This document shows positions 45,187-57,254 of a stretch of DNA of 64,000 nt, piece by piece. The notes under the pieces were generated by a model. It had not been told where the DNA came from, did not search any database, and saw only the letters and a list, made by a program, of their open reading frames with translations. How positions within the stretch are numbered: position 1 is the first letter of the stretch; every line of letters starts with the position of its first letter. The translations under genes were made by a program, and so were the position numbers. The DNA comes from Zanthoxylum bungeanum (lineage: Eukaryota; Streptophyta; Magnoliopsida; Sapindales; Rutaceae), in assembly GCA_019454045.1 (NCBI GenBank), contig SKCR01021094.1:124001-188000 (forward strand), given 5' to 3'.

Positions 45187-47234
45187 TGTGGGAGTTTCTA
45201 TAGGTCCCAAGATCAAAACTCAAGCATGAATCACAAGTGAATACAACGACGAAGTTGCGGAATACTTACATCGAGCGGTTGAGAGACGATTTGGCAACAA
45301 AAACGAACTGAAATTCTGCTCACTGTTGGGCGTGAACTGCTGTGACAGTGGCTGAAATGGGCTGCAGTTTTTGGCCATTTTGAACATCAAAAACGAGCTC
45401 CAAGCTTCATCAAAATGTTCCCGGCTCATGGGGGGACTTCCCTATCACCTTCGCATTGAACCCGGAGTGTGCTAGCACTCTTGTTTTGCCACAAAACACA
45501 CTTGCTTCCCTCTTCACTGCTCACGTTTTTGCCCAGCAGAAAAAAACCAGTGAAGATGCTTGAGATGAGAGGAAGAAGAAGAGGAGAGAGAGGAGGGAAA
45601 ATGATGTGTTGTGTGTATACGGTTTTTAGTGTCTTTTATGCATCTAATGCACTTGAAATTAAATCCAATTCATTTCAAACACATTTGGCTTTAATTGCCA
45701 ACCACACACATCACACATCACATCATTCAAGTCACATCAATCAATCAAGTCACATCACTCAAAGTGACAAGTGATTTGACACTTGAAGCGACTAACGATT
45801 TGACGCTTGATTTGACTTGCGTGCCGCACTCGAATTCGAAACGCGAATACGCTCGCAAATAATCTCTGGCTCGGGTTCGCTAATTCCAAATTAACGAATT
45901 TTCCGTTGCGTCGTAATTAAATGATTACGCCTAGCAAAATCACTATTCACGTCGCTAACGAATTAATTCTAAATTAACTCGTTCGCCCGAATTAAAATCT
46001 AATTTCAATTCCGCGTCGAAATCCAATTTCCTTTAATATATCAAATATATTAATTAATCGATTAATTCCAAATTAATCGTTCTCTCTCTTTAAATGATAT
46101 TTTATCCCAGATAAAATATCTCCGCAATTAATCCCAGATTATTTTTCTCTCTCATCTAATTAATCCCAGATTAATTAAAAGTGCGAGTCATACGTCATCG
46201 GTGAATCTTTGGGAAGCGACCCATGAGATCCCCGGATATCTTGGCAGTCAAATTGGTCGTCGGACTATCCGAACACGTAAGTACCTCGTACTACGTTTAT
46301 ACCAATTTACAAGACAAGGTCGACTCCTAGCAAAGCACCAAGTCTACCCAATTCTCCGGACATATCCATTTAAGAATATTAAGATCTGTATCAAGCGTAG
46401 TATACCATTGTATTGTGTATATCGGTCCAGTATCGAATAGTCACGTGCTAGGGCTGGGGCTGGATAAGTGTCTGCCCCGTCCGAAGCACATGTCGGATGT
46501 CTGGTAACATAGTCTCTATAATCGGATATTCATGACCTGGTCACAATATCCCGATTGGTTGCGCAACACTCAAGAGCACTAGTACCGTATCCTGCGTGAC
46601 ATCATCTCCACTATGACTGAAGTGATACTTTCGTCTTAACATCACACCCAATACACTACGACTCTCTGATAAACCCAGAAGTGGTGTACGCATAACCGGT
46701 TAAAGCCCTGTACCACCAAGACCAAAGTCTATCGATTATCGTAAGTATTAGCGATGTAAGTCTCAGGTTAAGACTATACACACCTACCTTGATTTCGGCC
46801 TCCCATAGACACATAGTCATAATACCAATGGGATTCCGAGGGGTCTATCCAGAGCGAAGCAGTTTCCCGTACCATCGGTGAAACACAACCTCCTATTGCA
46901 CTTGCATAAGTATCCTATACTTATATATATGAGAACTATGTCGTTGTGCCCTCACAACGCGCACAAGTGCAATACTAGCCTATTCCGCATTATCGATGTC
47001 CAGTCTCGACAATACTACGACTAGGGATATTTAATGATTAATCCTTCGCGGACTGATACTGTCTCATATCATTCTCAATCCAGGAACTAATCATTTGGAC
47101 CTCTCTTCATTTATATATCTATGGTGATCTAATCACAAATGATGAGAGTGCAATTTCCTTGTCACATAGTTAATTTGCTACAACAACACAATGATCTGTG
47201 CAAATAGTGAGGCTATGGGTCATTTTGTCCAACA
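45187..47234 (-). mobile_element. Ty1/copia solo LTR
   Basis: 2048 bases. The minus strand reads TGTTGGACAAAATG...CTCCCACA, flanked by perfect CATTC duplications (45182-45186 and 47235-47239). It is homologous to the copia LTR at 30470-31196. There is no internal region, so it is the product of LTR-LTR recombination. The ORFs inside (45469-45774, 46201-46440) have no recognised domain. Confidence 0.88.
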
Positions 47235-47399
47235 CATTCATGTTGCATCAATGCTTAAGTGTTGCCTCTTGTGGTATATCGGATGGAAACCCAGATATAA
47301 ATTTCATAACCTTATCCGAATGGACGATAGTGCAGTCTTTACTTGGGATACAACTCCACGTATCGCTTGAGAAGTACTCACACACACGTTTACGTCAGT

Positions 47400-47875
47400 T
47401 TAAATACCACTTTGGTAACCTCGTTCGAATGCGTTATCAAACGCTACACGAACGTATGCATTCTACCTCAGTCCATTCGAACGCGTTTACAAACGCTACT
47501 CGAACGTGCATGCATCCCGCTTTACCATGCATCAGACCTTGCCCCGTTCGAACGCGTTTTCAAACGCTATACGAATGTGAACATTCTGTCTCATTTTCGT
47601 TCGAACGCGTTTATGAACGCTACTCGAATGCGCATGCATCCTATTTTACCATGCATCAGACCTTGCCCCGTTCGAATGCGTTTCAAACGCTATACGAACG
47701 CGAACATTCGGTCTCATTTTCGTTCGAACGTGTTTCTGAACGCTACTCGAACGCGCATGGATTCTGTTTTACCATACATTCCAGCCTCATCTCGTTCGAA
47801 CGCGTTTCCAAATGCTACTCGAACGTAAACATTCTGTTTACCGTTCGAATGTGTTTCTGAATGCTGGACGAACAC
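47400..47875 (+). repeat. Higher-order repeat of GTTCGAACGCGTTT modules in the LTR of C
   Basis: Eight modules of the type GTTCGAAYGYGTTTNNAAACGC, with TTCGAA near 47424, 47476, 47547, 47600, 47671, 47723, 47794 and 47844. Spacings alternate between about 52 and 71 bases, so the true unit is about 123 bases in four copies. As 123 is a multiple of three, long ORFs (220 and 161 codons) stay open by chance. Confidence 0.9.
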
Positions 47876-48131
47876 ACATACAGTGAACAGACTTCATTTA
47901 ATCACATTTCATGCATGTTTGCTTCTTTGGTCATTTCTTTTGAATTATATACCTAGTTATCCATTTTTATTAATGCTTTTATAGTTGTTATTAATTACAT
48001 TATTGCGCTTCATTGTTTAATACGTTTATGAATTATGCATTTTGCCTTCATTTTTTTATTTACGATTATGGGTGTGCAAACTTGTGTGTTGATTAAATTA
48101 TCTTGCATGTGTTGCATAAGACTTTGTTATA

Positions 48132-50292
48132 TGACCGACATAAACACACATGTATAACGCAAGCGCACGTATCGTTCAAGTAGTATAAAAATATAGATCC
48201 CACGAGGACTTAATACCTAAGCTATTAATTTTATGAGGTCAAATGATTACTAGTATCTAACAGGTTGTTTGATTGATTTGAAATTGTGACAATTCTAAAT
48301 TTGAAAACAAGTAAATAAAAATTGTTTGAAAGTAGATTTTAAGAAAATTCAATAATAAAAACTATCTAGGGTTGTGATTTCTTCCAATATCATTTTAAAG
48401 ATGAAGTGGTTATTTTATAGTTGGGTAAAATATTGATTTATTAACCTGGAACACAAAATTATGTGAAAGCCTTTGTCGATGGTCAGACACAAATACTCAG
48501 TTTAACCCAATTGAACCATATGTCTATGTCAACCAAATTATCTTGATTCATTAAGTTTAAGTTCCAATTATGGCTACCCCCGCCCGATAGGTATATGTCT
48601 ATCCTGTAAGGAAATCTATTAAAGGGTTATCTATCCTCAAGAAAGATCGTGGGCTATTGAGTCTAAGGTTTTAAACTTAAAATCCCTATGTCTAGTTCAT
48701 TTTAAGTTAACCTAATCAATTTTATTAATGGCCAGCTAATAAAAAGCATTAAGATTAAGACTAAATAAATAAATCTTTATAATACTCAAACTATAATCTA
48801 ACCCTTATAAAACGGTGATATTGAAATTCATCACAACCCCAGATAATTAATTTAGTTACAACACATAACTAGGGCTAGTGAAATCTTGAAAGTAAAATAC
48901 AAAAAGTAAAAATGCGATAAAGTAAATACTGAAAAGTAAATTACAATAAAATAAAATGCTAAGGTAAAAGGAATTACTTTTACTACTACTAATTTAGATA
49001 TCTCCCTTAAGATAATATATTAACTTGTGATTATTTTGCCAACCAGCCATATAGGCGGTAACCTGATTAAGTCAAATTAAGTCCAACCAGCCATTAAGGA
49101 GGTAAAAAGATTTGTCCATGAACCTGCCATATAGGCGGTAAGAAAGTTTAATTACCAACCGACCAATCTGGCGGTATCCTTTATTAGTCAGGTTTAAACC
49201 GTATTAAAATGAATTACCAACCGACCAATCTGGCGGTATCTTTTAAAGTCAATATTTTAAATAGTGAATATATTATTTTTAAGGGAGATTAATCTAAATA
49301 GTAACAGTAAAAGAATTACCTTTCACCATAGCTGGGGAAGTTACCTCCTCATGGTGAATAGTAAAAACTGTAAAAAAATAAAAAAAGTAAATTACTATTA
49401 TTATAGAACGTAATTAAAATTAATTACAAAACTAAAAATTAAAAAACTAAAAAAACTAGAGAGAGAAACTCCCTATATACATGAGAGGGATGGGAGAGAA
49501 TGGTACAACTGAAACTGGAAATTCGCGCTGAATTTATAGGCCCGAGTAGGGGTCCGGCGTCACGATGCCCAGGCAGCGTCGCGACGCTGGACCGTCGACG
49601 TGGCAGCTTCTGGTTCGTCGGTTGAAGATTCTGGATAAGGGGATAAGGTGACACGTGGCGAGGTGGTTGAGGCTCAATTATTGCGACACGTGTCAAGCTG
49701 TGATTGGTCGATGAAGATTCTTATCGCCACGTGTCAGATATGGATAAGATAGCCAATTATTGATGCTGACGTGGCGCTGACGTGGCGATGACATGGCGAC
49801 ACGTGGCACTCTGACTGTCGGCACCATTAGATTTGCGACACGTGTCACGCTCTGATTGGCTGATGATGACGTGGCACGTTGACTTAGGTTGACCGGATGA
49901 CGTGGCTGATGACATGGCGACACGTAGGATGAAACGTGGCACACGTGGCGATGATGACTTTTGACTCCGTAGGATGATGACACGTGGCACGACGCACGTT
50001 AGCAGATCGGCTGTGATGGTGACACGTGTCACGGCGCACGTTAGCAAAGTCAACTTTGCTCAGATTCTGATTTATAGACCCGGCGCACGTTAGCACTGTT
50101 CGGTGCACGTTAGGCGTCGCGACGCTGGAAATGACCAAAATGCCATTTTTTCGCCACACTTCCAGAATGTCCTGAAACTTTATTTATCTACAAAATAACA
50201 CAAAACACATCAAAGCATTCACAAAACTCAAGAAACTATACAAAATATCAGGTTAAATGAGTGGGAAATAGTGATATAAATATCACTCATCA
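48132..50292 (-). mobile_element. Family-D solo LTR D4
   Basis: 2161 bases flanked by perfect TTATA duplications (48127-48131 and 50293-50297). The U3 part (49550-50130) has eight CACGTG G-boxes between two perfect GCGTCGCGACGC palindromes (49576-49587 and 50114-50125). TATAAATT on the minus strand lies near 49534. ORFs of 85-98 aa here fall in this repeat-rich part. Confidence 0.92.
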
Positions 50293-50516
50293 TTATACTA
50301 TTGCATAAATCCTTTCATTACAACTGGCATAAATAAGGGACCATTTCGAACCCAACGGTTTGAGGTCTTCCCTTGCGAGGGGTGAGTGCGACCTTAAATC
50401 ATTTCCCAGTTCACACTGGGTGGTGACTCCATTTATTCTCCGGTTTCGTCCCCCGCGGGCTATTCCGTACTCCCGACAGGGCCGCGAGCCCGGACAGCGT
50501 CATCGTGTCTACAGTC

Positions 50517-50534
50517 TGGCGACTCCACTGGGGA
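50517..50534 (+). other. Primer-binding site of element C (Tat/Ogre type)
   Basis: TGGCGACTCCACTGGGGA begins three bases after the LTR end. This form pairs with tRNA-Arg and is typical of Ogre/Tat elements. Confidence 0.85.
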
Positions 50535-51983
50535 TAGAGAATCGGCCCCGAAATAATGTCTTGTAATGTTTGTGATTTTTGCTTTAGTTAACCTTGTCTA
50601 CAAGTGGGTTGGGACCAAGGGGTTAATAAAACTTTCCAAACTAAAGTTGATTTAACCAAAGGTATTATTAGAGTTAGATAATGATTTGGTGTCTTCCTTC
50701 ACTCACTACCTTTTTATAGCCAAAATGAAAAGTTGTGAAGACATCTAGATAATCATTCACTCAAAGCTTACCTTAAAGCATATATAAAGTGATGGACTAA
50801 TTTAAAGGATCTATTGTTTATTCCTGTCACCAAGGCGATAAGAGCCTAAGAGGTAAGGGTATTTAAGAGAGTTCGCTCCACCCTCCCTCTGGGGAACTTT
50901 CAATAGAGGAATCCATTTAACAGTTATTCATGCATCGTGAAGTCGTTTTCGCTCGAAGCGGTGGATCGTTATATGGTATCATCACTAGTTGGCACGTACC
51001 TTAGGGTATGAAAAAGGTGCACTCACTTGGTCACTCGAACCCTTGAGTGAGGAGACCTAGTTGTGGGCAACCATTCACCGGCTAGAGCCTTTATTAATAC
51101 TCCCATAAAACTGCATGAGAACCATAGTTATATGACCTATAGAAGCCACCATTTATGCTTGTGTTTGGGACCATCATCATTTGGATTCATTTGGACTTTT
51201 TGTCATAAGATGTGAACTTGTTGGGCCATTTAAACTGGGATGAGTTGTGTCTTTTGACGATTGGGCCAAAAGCTTCTAAAATGCCGATAGGCCACTTTGT
51301 GTTTAGGCCGCCTATCATTTGAAGTTGTTTAGCCATGTTATTGCAAAAGTGTAAACCTGTTAGGCCTTTTTCAACTGGGACAAGTTTACACCTCGCAGTA
51401 ATATGATTGAATGCTTTGAAATGATAATGGGCCAACTTGTATGAAAACCTTGATGGGTTTAGAAAGCCCAAACGTGATCCAAATATGCTAGAAGCATGAG
51501 TCTGATATCCACACTGGCTTTCATCCAAAAAGGATACGCCTTGTTATGACATATTTGTTTACTTTTGGATACCTCTAAGTCCATCCCCATGACCGCGGTT
51601 TCTGAAAGCCCAATTCGTCATTTCTAGACAATGGCACGATCCCATAATAGGCTTAGCCAATATTGTGAATGGGCGGTCTTTGTCTTTTACCGATGGAAAT
51701 GGACTGAGGTAGCCAAGGTTCACCCCGTAGCATAAGAGAGAATGATTTTGTGTACCTCACATTGGTGCATGGAATAAGCAATACCCAGGAAAAAAATAAG
51801 CTTACCACGAGTGCGGGAGAAATAAGGTCGGAGGGATATATTTTGTTTGATCACCTCATGCATTTTATATATTTCATGCATCGCACGCATACTTGTACCA
51901 TGCTAACTTGTAGTTTTAAAGCCACCATAGATACTCGTTGGGTTAGAGAATAAGGAAGACTCGTCAAAAGACCGTTAGCAAAC
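50535..51983 (+). mobile_element. 5' leader of element C
   Basis: A long untranslated leader between PBS and gag, as is common in Ogre/Tat elements. Near 51240-51390 it has TTGGGCC/TAGGCC words and two AACTGGGAYRAG-like copies (about 51234 and 51370). The minus-strand 113-aa ORF at 51187-51528 has no known motif. Nothing else is recognised. Confidence 0.6.
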
Positions 51984-53220
51984 ATGAGTGAGTCAGATAA
52001 CGGGGGTTCTCGTATGGATCAGCTAGAGACTAATCTCACTAAGATTACCGAGCAATTGCAAGCTTTGACCACCGCTGTGGCCAATATGGCAGTGCCTCAT
52101 GCAGGATGGGCATAAAGCTATGAGAATGTTAGGTGTGAAGAGCCTCCGAACAGGATGAGTGATGAGATCCCTATTTTTGATGATGACATGGCTGAGTATG
52201 CCGCGGGAAGGGTAGCCGGGTCTCAGACAGAATTGCAGAAACTCAGGGAACATGTAGAGTCAGTTATCCGCAAGATGAGGGGTAAGCATGAAGATTTACT
52301 AGACTACGAGGCGATGACTTTCGAGGAGCAGTTGCCTTTTCAGTTCAAGATGCCAGACATAGCCAAGTTCAACAGGAACGGGGATCCGAGGGTCCATATC
52401 TGATAGTATGTTTCTGTGATGAGTTCGGTGGGTCTGTCGAAGCTTCAGGTTCAGAAGATGTTTGAGATGTCACTAGAGGGAGCGCCTGTGGTGTGGTATC
52501 ATAGCCTTGAGAGGAAGGTCAATGATGATTAGAGGGCATTGGCGGAGGCCTTTCTGAATCAGTATTTTACGGATTTGGAGATCGACTTGTCGCTTCACGA
52601 CTTGGAGAATACCAAACAGAATTCGGAGGAGAGCTTCAAGGATTATGTAGATCGCTGAAGGAGCCAACTTTTGAAGATGCAAACTCGGCCCTTGGAGAAG
52701 GACCAGATCAAGATGATCATCAAGGGTACTAAGCCCTCTATTTACTGCAAGTTGAGGAGGATGACATCTATGATTGGTGATTTTCGACAGTTGAGGGAGA
52801 CTGTTATGGACATTGTGGATGAAGAAGCCGAGAATAGGAAGCTTTATGGCCTGAATAGGAGGACCATTGATGGGCCTTCATGAGCTAAGCCCGTTTTTGC
52901 TGAGGTGCCGCCATTAGAAACAAGCAATTTTCTAACCTTGGTAAGCTTTTGTCTAAGGTGCTTGAGAAGTTGAAGAGACAGGGACTCCTAAAACCCTTAG
53001 AAGCTAGACCACTTCCCAACCCTCCACCACCACACCTCAATATGAACCTATATTGCCATTACCACCAGTAAAAAAACCATGACACCGACAACTGCGCCCG
53101 TCTAAGACATGAAATCCAAGACCTCATCGACTCCCACAAAATACCTGACCCAGAAAAAGAACAACCCAACACACAGAGAAACCTCTTACCCAACTATCAC
53201 TCAGTTCCACCACCCACATA
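51984..53220 (+). pseudogene. gag of element C
   Basis: The ATG at 51984 opens MSESDNGGSRMDQLETNL, with LTKITEQLQALTTAVANM. The same frame runs through several stops (near 52116, 52402, 52530 and 52657), with FKMPDIAKFNRNGDP, MSLEGAPVVWYHSLERKV, FLNQYFTDLEIDLSLHDLEN, EESFKDYVDR and MIIKGTKPSIYCKLRR, the usual course of Tat gag. In another frame near 53050-53130, NLYCHYHQ, HDTDNCARLRHEIQDLI and SHKIPDP form the C-H-H-C finger region. Four or more stops and a frameshift make it a pseudogene. Confidence 0.87.
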
Positions 53221-54062
53221 CATGATTAGCTTCGGCCTACCCGAAAGCCTTGTCCTTCAATCCATTGACAGCCAAGCCTTTTGCCTGGGGATTTGGGATA
53301 GTAGTAGTGAGGATGAGACGGAGCAGAGGAAGAATTTATGGGAGAACTTCTCGAGCAGTGATGAAGATGAGGTGAATGGGATGACGCGCAGTGGGCATTT
53401 TTACAGTGATGTAGCAGAGAAAGGCAAAGAAGTATTGGCAGAAGGCATCGAAGTGGTAGAGAATGTGGGTAATGCTGAGGGAGATGTGGTGCGTGTGTCA
53501 GTTGAAGAAGACGCGTGCACATGTGAGCATTTGGGAGTTGTTGTGTGCATCTCCGGAGCACAGGCGCGCCATGGTGGAAGCTTTGAGTAAGATAGTGTTA
53601 CCGGAGGATGCCAACCCCACAATGTTCGTAGGGTCGGTACAGAAGGAAGCTTTGCAGGTGATAACATTCTATGAGGAGGAACTCCCGTTGGAGGGAAGGG
53701 ATCATAATAGACCATTGTTCATAAGAGCGGAAGTAAAGGGAAGGAGGACATCTTGTGTGATGGTGGATGATGGTTCATCTATCAATGTGTGCCATTTGAA
53801 GATTCTGTCGAGGTTGGGTATGAAGGCGACAAATTTGAGTCCCTCCAACATGACTATCAAGGCGTATGATGATAGTAAGTAGAGAGTAGATGGCACTTTT
53901 GCTGCGGTAGTCAAAGTGGGCCCAATTGAGGATGAGGTTGAGTTCACGGTGCTTGATATCCCTGCCACTTTTGCTTTGCTATTAGGGAGGTCATGGTTTC
54001 ACAAACTTGGGGCGTGTCCTCCACTTTGCACCAGGTCATCAAGTTTCTGTATAGGGGGAGAT
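53221..54062 (+). pseudogene. Aspartic protease region of element C
   Basis: In order: MISFGLPESLVLQSI (53222), an acidic linker, then KKTRAHVSIWELLCASPEHR, the catalytic segment CVMVDDGSSINVCHLKIL (about 53753-53806), DGTFAAVVKVGPIEDEVEFT and LDIPATFALLLGRSWFHKLG. Tat/Ogre proteases have D-G-G-S-S or D-D-G-S-S here. A TAG at 53881 and frameshifts at about 53500 and 54010 break it. No strong claim on the exact start is possible. Confidence 0.83.
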
Positions 54063-54662
54063 CGTCACCATCAGAGCTGAGATAGACAATGTTGTGGCCG
54101 CTTTGGAGATACATCCTTTCACAAGGTTCCAAGTGGCGGCAAGCTTTGAGGAGTGGGTGGATCCTAAGGTAGCTATGATCATGGAGAAGATGAATTTTGA
54201 ACCAAACACAAGATCGGGTGTTGGAGGAGCGCTGCCAGACTTCAAGGGGTAGACTAATAAGAGAGGATTGGGATACAAATCCGAAGAGGATAAGCCAAAG
54301 ACTAAGAAGAAAGAGTTGAAGCTAACAGAATACTTCGTGAAAGATACGGGGTATCAAGGAGAGCCTAAACAGGTGGAAGTCAACAGAATCATGGTACCGG
54401 GATTTGAGATCTTCCAGGATGTGATGGGCAAGGAGTCACAGGCAGAAGAAGTTGCAAAGGAGGAAGACAAGTTGGAAGAGGAGCTGATGCAGCTAGAGAG
54501 TCTGACGCTCGAGGAGAGCAAGGAGATCGAAGAAGATGAGGCTATGAATGACGAAGATGTTTATTTCCCTGATTTATTTGATTGTACTCTCGTATTCGCT
54601 AATAATAAAGACATTCATTTCGCTTATTTGCCTGAGTTCTTCCATTTAACTTGCACGACATG
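54063..54662 (+). pseudogene. Acidic linker between protease and RT of element C
   Basis: The 131-codon ORF 54268-54663 starts MGYKSEEDKPKTKKKELKL and is very rich in Glu, with LEEELMQLESLTLEESKEIE. Such acidic linkers occur before RT in Tat/Ogre polyproteins. A further frame before it reads FEEWVDPKVAMIMEKMNFEP. It is part of the same broken pol. Confidence 0.65.
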
Positions 54663-54991
54663 AGCATATTTGACATTAACTCAACCAAAACAAACTCATT
54701 TAACCTTGGTACATCTGAAAGCCCCAAGGAAATTCTAATTGCGAGTGAGGTTACCTCTAAGGAGCGGAAAGAATTAGAGGGAATGTTAATCAAATATGCC
54801 AATGTATTCGCTTGGTCCTACGAGGACATGCCAGGAGTAGATAGAAGTATCACCCAACACGCGATACTGACTTATCCGAACATGAGACCGGTAAAGTAGA
54901 AGCTCCGAAGGATGAGACCTGAATGGGCCGAAAGGTTAGAGAGAAAGTTAAGAAGTAGATAGATGTGGGATTTCTAGAAGTAGTGAAATAC
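54663..54991 (+). pseudogene. Start of reverse transcriptase of element C, cut by A3
   Basis: This is the N-terminal RT region: LGTSESPKEILIASEVTSKE, then MLIKYANVFAWSYEDMPGVD, HAILTYPNMRPVK and, after a TAG at 54897, KLRRMRPEWAERLERKL. This is the usual entry into Tat/Ogre RT. The catalytic palm is not present because element A3 starts at 54992. The rest of pol should lie beyond the right end of the window. Confidence 0.87.
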
Positions 54992-57124
54992 TGATGAGCG
55001 GAAAATATATCAATATTTACCGCCAATTTTACTTAATATTTTGTTTAGTTTCTCGGGTTTGATGAACATTTTGATATGTTTTAGTTTATTTTACAGATAA
55101 AATAATATTGGGACTTAATGAAATCATTTAGGACGAAATATGGGTCAAATAAGGGCAAAAATCGGACTTGACATATTAATTTTGGAGATTGGAAACTTGA
55201 AAGGGCGTTTTAACGAAGTGTAGTTTTGGAAATTCCAATTTTACGCATCTATTGTATTTTGGGCATAACGTTTTACTCCGATATCGGATTGAATTAATTC
55301 AATTTTCAGATTAAAGAAAACTCAAAGATCTACAACTTTGAAAGACAAAATAATTTCGAATTCTGAAGATTTCATGCCCGAAATTGATGAACCATTCAGA
55401 AGTGTGTTGTGTGTAATTATTAAAGTCATTTTCAACCATTTTCAAAGCAAAAAAATAAATTAATAAATAAATAATAAAAAGTATCAAATCACCACCAAAC
55501 ATGATAAGCAATTAGTGGAGCAATTAATAATGGATTTGGTGGAGTAATTTATAGAGCAATTAGTGGAGCAATTAATGATGGATTTGGTGGATGATTTGAT
55601 GGAGGCAAAATTTTGCCTATAAATACCAAGCCATTTCATTTGTAAATTCATACTTTCTTCTAAGGAATTCCTTAAGAATACTAAGAAGATTGTATCTTGT
55701 TTGTTTATTTATACCTTTCAGTAATTAATTTAAGCTTTCGCACTTTCTTTTCTTTACTTTTCAGTTTTTACTTTCCGCAATTTACTTTTACGCACAGTAC
55801 TTTCCTTTCTTTACTTTTCAGTTTTTACTTTTCAAGCAATGAGGAGGTAACTCCCCTTTACTGGGGTAAAAGGTAAAGCTTTTATTATTGCTATTTAGAT
55901 TAATCTCCCCTAATTATAATATAATAACTATTTAAAACCTGACTTAACGAGGATACTGCCATATTGGTCGGTTGGTAATTATTTAAATTGGTTTTAACCT
56001 GACTAAACTGGATACCGCCTGATTGGTCGATTGGTAATTAATTATTAATCTGACTTAATCTGGATACCGCCTATATGGCTGGTTGGTAATTATCATTCAA
56101 AGTTAATATATTATATTAAGGGAGATATCTAAAATAGAAGTAATAAAAGTGGATCTTTTTACATCAGCATTTTCTTTTATTGTACTTTTACTTTATTTAC
56201 TTTTCAGCAATTTACTTTCAGCATTTACTTTTCAGCAATTTACTTCAGCAATTTACTTTCAGCATTTTCTTTTCAGTAATTTACTTTCAGCATTTACTTT
56301 TCAGTAATTTACTTTCAGCATTTACTTTCAGCATTTACTTTTCAGTATTTTACTTTATGTCTTTTATTTTATTTAAGTTTTTTACTACCGTAAATATGTG
56401 TCGTAACTAAGCCAGTTATCTGGGGTTGTGATGAAATCCAATATCACCGGTTTATAAGGGGTTAAATTATAGTTTGGGTAATTTAAAGGTTTACTTATTA
56501 AGTCTTAAGCTTAATGCGTCTTGTTAACTGGCCATTAATAAGATTGATCTAGTAAATCTAAAATAAACTTGACAATGAATTTTAGGTTACAGCCTTAGAC
56601 TTAATAGCTCACGATCTTCCTTGAGGTTAGATAATCCTTTAATAGATTTCCTTACAGGATAGACATATACCTATCGGGCGGGGGTAACCTTTATTGGAAC
56701 TTAATCTTAATGAATCCAGGTAATTTGGTTGACATAGACATATGGTTCAATTGGGTTATACTGGGTATTTGCGTCTGACCATCGACAGAGGCTTTCGTAT
56801 GATTTAGTGTTCCAGGTAGTAAAGCGATATATTACACAAACATGAAATAACCACTTCATCTTTTAAAAAGATATTGGAAGGATTCACAACCCTGATAGTT
56901 TTATAAATTTGAATTTTTTCAATCTACTTTCAAGCAATTTTATTTACTTGTTTTAATTTTAAAGTCACACCACCAATCAAACAATCAATCCATTAGATAC
57001 TTGTAAACATTTAACTTCATAAATTGATAACAAAAGGTTGTAAGTCCTCGTGGGATCGATACTTTTTATACTACTTGAACGATACGTGCACTTGCATTAT
57101 ACGCGTGTGATTACGCACCGGTCT
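54992..57124 (+). mobile_element. 5' LTR of element A3
   Basis: 2133 bases, TGATGAGCGG...CCGGTCT; the final CA is changed to CT. The palindrome GGCAAAATTTTGCC (55604-55617) and TATAAATA (55618-55625) form the core promoter. An extra run of CAGCATTTACTTT-type repeats lies at 56200-56345 and explains the greater length. ACCGCC/GGTCGG repeats are at 55950-56090. Confidence 0.92.
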
Positions 57125-57130
57125 AGTTTT

Positions 57131-57148
57131 TGGCGCTGTTGCCGGGGA
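57131..57148 (+). other. Primer-binding site of A3, tRNA-Asp type
   Basis: TGGCGCTGTTGCCGGGGA, one base different from the A2 site. Confidence 0.88.
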
Positions 57149-57254
57149 CTTATTTATCTTTCACTATTAGTTTTTGGGTTAGATACGTTACTTGTATATA
57201 ATTTCTTTTTACTTATTGTTTTTGTTTTCTTGTGTTTCAGGTTCTCAGAAACTA

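Larger units (their letters stand above)
33195..50513 (+). mobile_element. 5' LTR of Tat/Ogre-like element C, split by three insertions
   Basis: The LTR starts TGTAGACAC (33195) and ends GTGTCTACA (50505-50513), a perfect 9-base terminal inverted repeat, and is followed by a Tat/Ogre-type PBS. Three insertions lie in it: element A2 (34339-44202), a copia solo LTR (45187-47234) and family-D solo LTR D4 (48132-50292). Without them it is about 3.2 kb, large as is usual for this lineage. Its own parts are 33195-34338, 44203-45181, 47240-48126 and 50298-50513. Repeats within it are listed separately. Confidence 0.85.

Noticed and set aside
47198..47860. 220-aa ORF and the overlapping 161-aa ORF (47343-47828)
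   Set aside because: Both run through the repeat array in the LTR of element C. Its ~123-bp unit is a multiple of three, so frames stay open without selection.
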